NCBI GenBank assembly: GCA_005223375.1 | Contig: RXOD01005633.1 | Span: 1 to 13,119, forward strand | Origin: Amoebophrya sp. AT5.2 | Taxonomy: Eukaryota > Sar > Dinophyceae > Syndiniales > Amoebophryaceae | Length of the DNA: 13,119 nucleotides | Direction of reading: 5' to 3' | Shown here: positions 7,701-13,119 of the stretch, piece by piece | Numbering within the stretch: the stretch's first letter is position 1 | Layout: the number at the start of each line of letters is the position of its first letter | The notes under the pieces: generated by a model | Told to the model about the DNA's origin: nothing | Database searches by the model: none | Seen by the model: only the letters and a program-made list of their open reading frames with translations | Translations under genes and position numbers: made by a program

Positions 7701-10038
7701 GCGCGTGGAGGCGGCTGGGCAGTCGTTGGAACTGCTGCCCGGTGGATTTGCAGGTGCTGCGGGGTCGTCGAACACGTCGTCTGCGCGAGTTCTGAACACG
7801 CCCTCGGCCAAATCCGACATCTCGACGATCGTGCTCCGCGTGGGGCTCCACAACGCCAAAGCGCCCTCGTCCTCCACGTCGGACGCCTCAAAAGCAGCAG
7901 CGCGACCGACGGTGGGGCTGGACATGAACAAGCTTTCGGAGTCCATCTCCGCGATCAACGCCGGGCTGTCGCCCTCGTCGAGCAAAGGCGGGGGTGCCCA
8001 GACAAAAAAACTTCTGTCCGCGCAGCTTCCCGGCCTGTCCCCGCGTCAGATGCCGCACGTGAAATTGAGTGAGGACGAAGAGAAGGAAATGCTGGCGCGC
8101 GAGAACGCGAAGAAAAATGTGCCGTTCTCGATTATGGGCGCCATCGATACGGCTGCGAAAAACTTGCGCGACCACAGTCCGGCGTCGCCGAAGAATCGGG
8201 AGAACAGCCCTGCAAACACGTTGTTCGGGAAACTGACAGCGAGGGTGCTGCAAATCGAGCCGGAGATGATGGACGTGGCAGCGCAAATCCGGGAGAACGC
8301 GGCAAATCGGGCGAACAACCTGTCGTCGATGGACTTCTCGACGAACAAGGATAAGCCGACCCCGTCGGCGCACCCGGCGCTACGGCTTTCGCTGCCCGTG
8401 ATGGACATGGGGCGGTTGGGGACGTCCATGCCCCCGAAGAAGCAGATCGCGGTGCAGCAACTCAGGGAGCAGGCGCAGGAACAGCGAGCGCGCTCGGCGG
8501 AGCGCATGCGGGAACAGATGCGACACGCGGACCTGCAGTTTGAGCAGGTGACCAAGTTAAGTCCGCAAGACGTGCTGGCGAGCTCGCGGAGCAGGATGGC
8601 TGGGACCACCGGTTCGTTGCTGTCGCCGACAGGTGCTGGGCCGCTCCTACTTCTCGGCAGCAAGGGGTCAAACGATGGTGCGAACCAGGCAGGCGGGTCG
8701 CTGTCGGTCTCGCTCGTCAGCAGCGAGCGGAACAGCCTGGTGCCGAAAATGCGCGGCGTTCCACCGCTCGGCGCGAACGACTTGGTGACGTTCGTGGACT
8801 TGCCCCCGGAGGGCGAATACATCCCACCGGCATGGCGGGGGAAGACCGGGTGGATCAGCGGGCCCTTGGTGAACGGAAAAGTACGCGTCACGGTGTACGG
8901 GCAAGCCCCGGGGACGCGGGAGTCTGCGGAACTATCCACGACCGTGCTGGTGCCAGTGCTACGGTCGAATGTGGCGAGCCCCGAATCAGCTACTGGGGCG
9001 AGTCCGCTGCTGCTGCGAGCCGGGGATCTTCCGGGAAAGCAGTTCTATTCGGCCCGGCGCGAGGAGGCGTTGAAGCCGAAATCAGGTACTGCCGCAAAGA
9101 CGGGCGTCGTAACGGCTGGTGGTCCTCCTAGCGCGAAGGCGAAGTCGAAGGCCATTCCGGTTTCTCGCGCGACGACCGCTGCTAAGGGAACAAGCGGGAA
9201 CGCGAGCGGAAACGCGCGTCTCACAAAGGGTGCCCGGGCGTCCGCACCGCCGCGGGTGTCTTCGCCGTCCCCAAACCGCGGACGATCGCCGAGTCCAGCA
9301 AAGGAAAGTAGTCCCTCGCGGCCGGGAGCTGGCAGTAGTCTGGCTGCAAAGGCGAAGGCCGTGCGTGCGGGGCCGCCCCCAACCACGTCTACTGCAGGCG
9401 CAGCCCCGAAGCGCAAGTCGGGGTATGCAGCTCCTGCGAAAAGAGGACCGCCAGCGCAACTGAAGCGACCAGTGAGTGGTGCTACGGAGAAAACAGCTGC
9501 CGCGCAGCCATCCGTTGCGAATCCGAAGCCGGTTTCTACTGACGAGGCGACGCGCTCCGGCATGGTAGCAGCGTTCAGCCGAGTACAAGAAAATCCTGCT
9601 GGTAGTGCGCCGCCTGGACAGGCGGCCGCGCCGAAGCAGATCCGGTCCCCGCAGGCTGCGGGAAACAGCATCCTGCTGCCGTCGATGCTGGTCCCTGCGA
9701 AGCTGACCAGCAAACCGGTGAAGCAGGGTCTGCTCACGAGCGTGATGCCGCCAGGGAAAGTCGGAGGCGTGGCGCTGCAGACCAGAGCGCTGTTCTACGG
9801 GGAAGCGGATGTGGATGCTGACGTCTTCGTGGATGGGGACGAACCGTTGGGGAGAACGCAGAAGCAACTTGCGGACGTGACGGTGGTGGAGGGATCCGGG
9901 ACGTCTACCGAGAACGAGAAGAAAGGAGTCTCGCTGTCGGCGGTGGTGCGGACGATTCGGGCAACAGAGCCCAGCCTGCTGCAGCCGCGGGGAGTGGCGC
10001 GGGTGATAGACAGCATGAAAACAAGGAGAGGAGCATGA
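4736..10038 (+). CDS. Gene 2: four-exon protein (~1,496 aa) with helical region and central SAM domain
   Basis: Proposed join: 4736-6135, 6545-6726, 6963-7354, 7522-10038; 4,491 nt, in frame, ending in TGA. ATG 4736 is the first ATG after an in-frame TAA at 4676-4678 (a second ATG follows at 4742). Residues 1-~425 are disordered and basic. Residues ~430-650 are predicted all-helical and span exons 1-3: KQHQALVELMRKRE, then ELLARLEGVMRKDPDAHPAK, then SRLLASVF, then RLERMARSLSDLVSKVT and TTLEQLGKTLQNHIEQ. Residues ~650-718 are a SAM domain. A charged coiled-coil segment follows at ~962-1018, a small Gly/Trp-containing beta-rich stretch at ~1077-1139 and a Ser/Pro/Ala/Lys-rich tail (about 1180-1400). 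No catalytic motif, signal peptide or membrane segment is seen. It lies 975 nt downstream of gene 1 on the same strand. A cytoskeletal or signalling scaffold would fit, but that is inference. I do not recognise the family. Confidence 0.78.
6136..6544 (+). other. Gene 2 intron 1 (phase 2, 409 nt)
   Basis: Donor GCGAG|GTTTGC and acceptor CACAG|GTTGGA. The split codon AG+G gives Arg and continues ELLAR into LEGVMRKDP. The unspliced frame reaches TGA at 6248-6250. Exon 2's frame has a stop at 6468-6470, so its start lies downstream; of the AGs between there and 6545, only the one ending at 6544 keeps phase 2. The intron carries two tandem hairpins (6220-6319). Confidence 0.7.
6220..6319. repeat. 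Two tandem 50-nt hairpins made of four alternating inverted 21-nt units
   Basis: Units at 6220-6240 (+), 6249-6269 (-), 6270-6290 (+) and 6299-6319 (-). Each unit, read in + orientation, is GCAGGCT, seven variable bases, then GCAAATC. Units 1 and 2 pair as a 21-bp stem with one mismatch and one G-T pair around an 8-nt loop. Units 3 and 4 have the same 8-nt loop length, with the 7-bp ends perfect and the middle poorly paired. Units 2 and 3 abut directly, giving the palindrome AGCCTGCGCAGGCT. A further GCAAATC at 6354-6360 may be a remnant. All lie inside intron 1 of gene 2. Confidence 0.85.
6727..6962 (+). other. Gene 2 intron 2 (phase 1, 236 nt)
   Basis: Donor ACGG|GTAAGA, the best consensus donor in the window. 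Acceptor GATCAG|CTCG follows a pyrimidine-rich stretch at about 6930-6955. Of the five AG candidates from 6962 to 7014, only the one ending at 6962 gives the phase needed to read on into RLEYVRFLAGEACSSDRLER. It lacks the AGGT duplication seen at the other three introns. Confidence 0.65.
7331..7701 (+). other. SAM domain of gene 2, split by an intron
   Basis: Removing 7355-7521 joins VREWGTDE to VVDWLSTLAELPERSFIVDL and on to the AIAIRDL helix (residues ~651-718). This is a close fit to the SAM consensus: W-x-x-(D/E)-(D/E)-V-x-x-W-L in helix 1, an aromatic helix (FIVDLFRHHKM), D-G-x-x-L-x-x-L (DGLSLIAL), D-E-x-x-L-x-x-M-G-I, then F-G-x-R-x-x-L-x-x-A-I in the last helix. It is the most secure domain assignment in the window. 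SAM domains bind other SAM domains or partner proteins. Confidence 0.88.
7355..7521 (+). other. Gene 2 intron 3 (phase 0, 167 nt) inside the SAM domain
   Basis: Donor GATGAG|GTACTT and acceptor GTACAG|GTCGTC. Splicing after the Glu codon rejoins the SAM domain. The intron starts with the palindrome GTACTTAAGTAC and ends TAGTACAG, so short GTACT/AGTAC inverted ends are present. The position and the first five intron bases (GTACT) equal those of the gene 1 SAM intron. Confidence 0.8.
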
Positions 10039-11590
10039 ATCACGAATGGAGCGCGGGTAGTTGAAACGTGTACGACAGTGGCTGGTGCGGATACTGTAGA
10101 TACGAGGGAACAACTTGGCTCAAAAAAGCGCTCTACCCAAAAGCCTTACATCAACGAATCACTTACGCCCACTCTGTGCTTCTTGCCGTCGCCTAGTCCA
10201 GCAACGAATTGAATGAATGTGCGTAGTCTTTGAACAGCTTCTGATCATCGTCTGGTTACTGCTGCCGAAATTTCCCGCTTGCTTCTGGCAATACTGTGCA
10301 CGCCAAAGAGATCGCAACGTGCACGTAGAGTGAACGAAAGGGAAGGACCATCCATATTTCTAAATTACTTAATAAATTCGGGTGTGATCATTCTTGAGAT
10401 TGACATTGAATTGAGCGGCTCTTGACGTGCTCGCGATACCCTACAAGATACTCGGAACAAGGGACGGTATGATACTCTGTTGCACAACAAATAATTTCGT
10501 GAACAATTATAGTAGATGCGTGTAGTAATCCTGTACACAGACATCGGACGACCGCGAGCCATCCTCGGTTGAAGATTTTACTTTGATTTTATCGCGATGA
10601 AGGAGGTGAAGGTCGCCTCGCTGGCTCACAAAGCAATCAATCTCTGTCAGATCGACGGCGTGATAGAAAGACTCGACTGCGACTTCGGTAAAATTTTCAT
10701 CTTCTTTTGCTCGGAAGTATCCGAAGGAGTGAAGTTGGTGGAAACCGCGACCTGAGCATCGTGGAGAGACGAAGATCGTTCGAATTACGGAGTGAAGTTC
10801 GAAGCGCAATGAAAGAGCACCGCGCAGGCACGATCGTTAGAGATCGGAATTCAAAACCTCCAATAAAATTAAAGAATATTGCCCCCGATCCACCTCGATC
10901 ATGATCAATCTTGAAACTCAGTAGGGAAGGAACAGGAAGTAACTAACTAGTGCATGAAAAGTAAAGTGGGCACAAGCAAAAAATGCCTTGCAGGACGAAA
11001 CGAGAAGGAACACTGGAGAAGTTTGAAGGACGAAACCATGACGCTTCAAGGGCCCGGCCGCAACATGTTTGTGAGCTGGGCCGCGAGCAGAATGGCCGCC
11101 GGCCGGCGGGTCGGCAGCTTTGCCATGAACTTAGTGGGAGTGGCTGCGGCGGTATTTTTTTTCTGCTTGTCTTTGCCATATTTTTTTAGCGTCGCCGTCG
11201 GTGCATCCCTGCACGACTTTCGCGGCACCCGTCCAGTCCTTCCCTCGGCCTGGGCCTCGCTCCATTTTTTACATCCATGACTATCTTCTATTATCAAAAC
11301 AAGCGCCGCAGACTTCCATATCCAGCATGCACGAGCTCAGCAGCACACTGACGCACTGACTTTGTTCGAGCTTGAAGATAGCTGACTTTAGCTTTGTTTT
11401 GCGATTGCACTTCCCTGCGCTTTGTTTTCGGGAGTCTTTCCGTGGTGCGTGCTGTTTTTGCAGCGGAAACGGAATCCCTGGGAGAGTCGCCAGACAGACG
11501 TCGCAATTTAAGTATAGTAGCTTCAGGCTCAGGCCCACCAAGTTAAATGGTTGCAGTTTGAACTTCGTGTCCGGCGATTAGCGGGCCCAG
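10039..11590. other. Spacer downstream of gene 2; no convincing gene
   Basis: Mixed composition, AT-richer than the exons, with short frames on both strands. I looked for a continuation of gene 2 and for a third SAM-type exon and saw neither. The longest items are a + frame at 10954-11280 with a hydrophobic segment (listed) and a minus frame at 10507-10809 (rejected). No polyadenylation signal or terminator-like structure stands out. Confidence 0.55.
10954..11280 (+). CDS. Doubtful small ORF (108 aa) with one hydrophobic segment
   Basis: An ATG at 10954 (another at 11038) opens a frame to TGA at 11278-11280. Its notable part is a strongly hydrophobic stretch, FAMNLVGVAAAVFFFCLSLP, continuing into YFFSVAVG, which could be one membrane segment preceded by a basic, Arg-rich stretch (RMAAGRRVG), as in a signal anchor. 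Against it: part of the hydrophobicity comes from T-runs (TTTTTTTT at 11156-11163) that would give Phe in any sequence, the C-terminal third has no features, and there is no recognisable family. It could also be a first exon whose donor I cannot place. Confidence 0.2.
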   Translation: MKSKVGTSKKCLAGRNEKEHWRSLKDETMTLQGPGRNMFVSWAASRMAAGRRVGSFAMNLVGVAAAVFFFCLSLPYFFSVAVGASLHDFRGTRPVLPSAWASLHFLHP

Positions 11591-11738
11591 CTCATTTGTA
11601 GATCACACGCCAACTAAAATCTGCATCAGGTGGCGGCGAATGCGAATGGTGACACGGACACCGAGACCACCACGAGCGAGCCGGAGGCGGAGCCTGCTCC
11701 GGTACTCCCGGCGGGCAGTGGCGGGCGGAGGGCAGCGC

Positions 11739-11755
11739 GGGGCGGGGTGGGGGGG
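11739..11755 (+). other. G-tract cluster (possible G-quadruplex)
   Basis: GGGG-C-GGGG-T-GGGGGGG meets the G3+N1-7 rule if the last run is split. Preceding GGGC and GAGGG runs add further tracts. Confidence 0.5.
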
Positions 11756-11810
11756 CAGGTGCGCGGACACGCGCCGCGCGTGCACGACGACGACGGACAG
11801 AGTGGAACAC

Positions 11811-11973
11811 GGACACGAAGAGGCTGCAGATAGCGGCGGACGGAAAAGAGCAGCAAGGCGGAAAGGGCTGCAGATAGCTGCGGACGTACACAGGCGCGAA
11901 AAAGCCGAGCAGGCAACAAGGACACGAAGGGGCTGCAGCTGGCTGCAGACGTACACAGGCGCGAAAAAGCCGA
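11811..11973. repeat. Imperfect direct repeats with a CTGCAG core
   Basis: A 32-nt block at 11877-11908 recurs at 11942-11973 with one difference (31/32, period 65). A second 32-nt block at 11811-11842 recurs at 11920-11951 (27/32). A related GGGCTGCAG segment lies at 11865-11886. The pattern suggests nested segmental duplication rather than a simple tandem array. Confidence 0.8.
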
Positions 11974-12331
11974 AGGGCGGAAGGCGTGCAAAAACCAAAA
12001 ACCGAACGCCGAAGGCGCGCAAAAACCGAACGAAAAGCAGGCGCGAAAACACGAAAAAAGCCGAAGGCGCGACAGAGCAAGCGCCCGAAGGCACAAGAGG
12101 CCGCAGAGCCCTCGCGAGCCCAGTGCGCGAAGGGCTTGCGCCGACATGGAAGGGATGCAGCGGGCGCCCTCCCATCATGGGAGCAAGAGACTGCGCGGCG
12201 CGCCGCATTGTGTGACCGCGAGAACCCGCCGACGCGGCAAAAAAGTAAGAGGCCCGACCTTTGGCATTGCGATTGCCTAAAGTCTGAGGCTGAGCGAGTG
12301 GGCACTTAGGTGGGTCCCGCCGCCCAGTTAG

Positions 12332-12353
12332 TGACGTGGTGCGCACCACGTCA
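12332..12353. other. Perfect 22-nt palindrome
   Basis: The half-site TGACGTGGTGC is followed immediately by its exact reverse complement, with no spacer. Each half contains TGACGTGG, which resembles ACGT-core sites bound by bZIP factors in plants and some protists. Whether it is a binding site is unknown. Confidence 0.6.
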
Positions 12354-12360
12354 ACAAGGA

Positions 12361-12381
12361 GGGCAGGGGGGCGGGGTGGGG
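12361..12381 (+). other. G-tract cluster (possible G-quadruplex)
   Basis: Four tracts (GGG, GGGGGG, GGGG, GGGG) with loops of one or two bases meet the standard quadruplex rule. The cluster begins seven bases after the 22-nt palindrome. Confidence 0.6.
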
Positions 12382-12540
12382 AGGAGTGATGGCGGGAGTG
12401 GGTTTGGGTTTTGGTGGTTGGCGCCGCAAGTTCTTGGCGGTCCAATCTCAAGGAAGTTTGGGCCTGGCTTGCTTTACGAGAAAGATAAGAATGAATGCGA
12501 GGGGGAAGCTGGGGCTGTGTAAGTATGTTTGGGATTAGGT

Positions 12541-13119
12541 GAGTGCAATTCGCAAGCGCAGTCTGTCCATGCGTGCAATCTATCTCTCTGCGTGCCAGCG
12601 GGCGCAATACATTTTGGGATTGGAAGTGCAAGCGGTGCGCGCAATTCGCAAGCGCAGGCATTGCGCAAGGAAGTGCTTCCATTGTGCTGGAATTTGCAGC
12701 GCGGGCGCAATTTGCAGGCGCAGTCTGAAGCTGCAGCCAAGCGCAATTTGCGAGCGCAATGCGCAAGAGAATGCAACTCGCAAGCCAAGCGCGGTTGCAT
12801 TATTTGCAGGCGAAGTCAAGTCTGCAAGTGCAATTCGTTGAATTTGCGCGCGAGTGGAGTTCGCGCCCGCAGATGCAGTCTGCAACCAAGTGCAGTTTCG
12901 TTTGCTGGTGCAGTTTGCGCGTGCAAGCTCAGGCTGCCAATCTGGAATCGCTGCGCAGTCTGCGAGTGCAATTCGCAGCCGCACGCAAGCGCAGAGTGAG
13001 AAAGCGCAGCGCGCAGGTGCAATCTGGCTGCAGGTGCAGTCTGCGGGTGCAATTTGCAAGCGCAGTCTGCAAGTGTAGTGCAGTTTGCGGGTGCAATTTG
13101 CAAGCGCAGTCTGCAAGTG
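12541..13119. repeat. Degenerate 13-nt minisatellite, continuing past the right edge
   Basis: The unit is close to GCARTYTGCRRGY, alternating between GCAATTTGCAAGC-like and GCAGTCTGCAAGT-like versions. Units on the left are broken up by other sequence and heavily mutated. Toward the right they become regular, and a 34-nt stretch is repeated exactly at 13042-13075 and 13086-13119. Thirteen is not a multiple of three, so no frame keeps the repeat as protein repeats, and open frames here are by-products of composition. Confidence 0.85.

Larger units (their letters stand above)
11591..12540. other. GC-rich non-coding stretch with repeats
   Basis: Composition shifts sharply to G/C and to purines on the + strand (GCGAAAAAGCCG-like runs). 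Long open frames occur on both strands because stop codons are rare in this composition, but they encode low-complexity residues only. The region contains imperfect direct repeats, two G-tract clusters and a perfect palindrome, listed separately. Confidence 0.5.

Noticed and set aside
10115..10123. TTGGCTCAA, matching the 3' part of the dinoflagellate spliced leader
   Set aside because: A nine-base match is fairly likely by chance in 13 kb on two strands, and it is not followed by a coding frame. It cannot be used to fix the organism.
10507..10809. 100-residue minus-strand frame, and a 52-residue + frame at 10597-10755 in the same place
   Set aside because: Both read as moderately protein-like and cannot both be real. 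Neither has splice context, a family match or codon bias like genes 1 and 2.
12169..12183. Inverted repeat CTCCCAT-C-ATGGGAG
   Set aside because: A 7-bp stem with a one-base centre, no T-run and no gene end nearby; too short to call a terminator or site.
11603..12766. 387-residue minus-strand open frame
   Set aside because: It is low-complexity (Ala/Arg/Cys/Ser/Pro) and runs through direct repeats and the minisatellite. The + strand purine bias removes stops from this frame, so openness is not evidence of coding.

Overview
This looks like nuclear DNA of a eukaryote, probably a protist. Two large genes lie head to tail on the + strand. They encode long, low-complexity, largely disordered proteins and are interrupted by short GT-AG introns whose reading frames can be reconstructed. 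Exons are clearly GC-rich and the spacers are more AT-rich. Stops TAG and TGA read as normal stops. I see no bacterial operon structure, ribosome binding sites, rRNA, tRNA or CRISPR. An alveolate (dinoflagellate-lineage) or similar protist is my best guess, from the gene style and the AGGT duplication at splice junctions, but nothing in the window is diagnostic.

Layout. (1) 1-3760: the 3' part of gene 1, open to the left edge. It has one exon of more than 3.3 kb encoding a basic, disordered protein with three copies of an apparently undescribed ~35-residue motif. A 156-nt intron follows, then a last exon that completes a C-terminal SAM domain. (2) 3761-4735: spacer with one weak minus-strand exon candidate. 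(3) 4736-10038: gene 2, four exons, about 1,496 residues. It has a disordered N-terminus, an all-helical region assembled from exons 1-3, a central SAM domain split between exons 3 and 4, a coiled-coil segment, a small predicted beta module and a long Ser/Pro/Ala/Lys-rich tail. (4) 10039-11590: spacer without a convincing gene. (5) 11591-12540: GC-rich non-coding DNA with direct repeats, two G-quadruplex-type tracts and a perfect 22-nt palindrome. (6) 12541-13119: edge of a degenerate 13-nt minisatellite that becomes more regular toward the right edge and continues beyond it.

How it fits together. Both genes encode a SAM domain, a small helical module usually used for protein-protein association or polymerisation. 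In both, an intron interrupts the domain at the same codon and phase, directly after the conserved W-G-x-(D/E)-E of helix 1. This suggests a shared origin of the SAM exons (tandem duplication or exon shuffling), although the rest of the two proteins is not visibly alike. Both proteins are best described as SAM-containing scaffold-like proteins; no enzymatic domain is visible. The most unusual local structure is in intron 1 of gene 2: two tandem 50-nt hairpins built from four alternating inverted 21-nt units.
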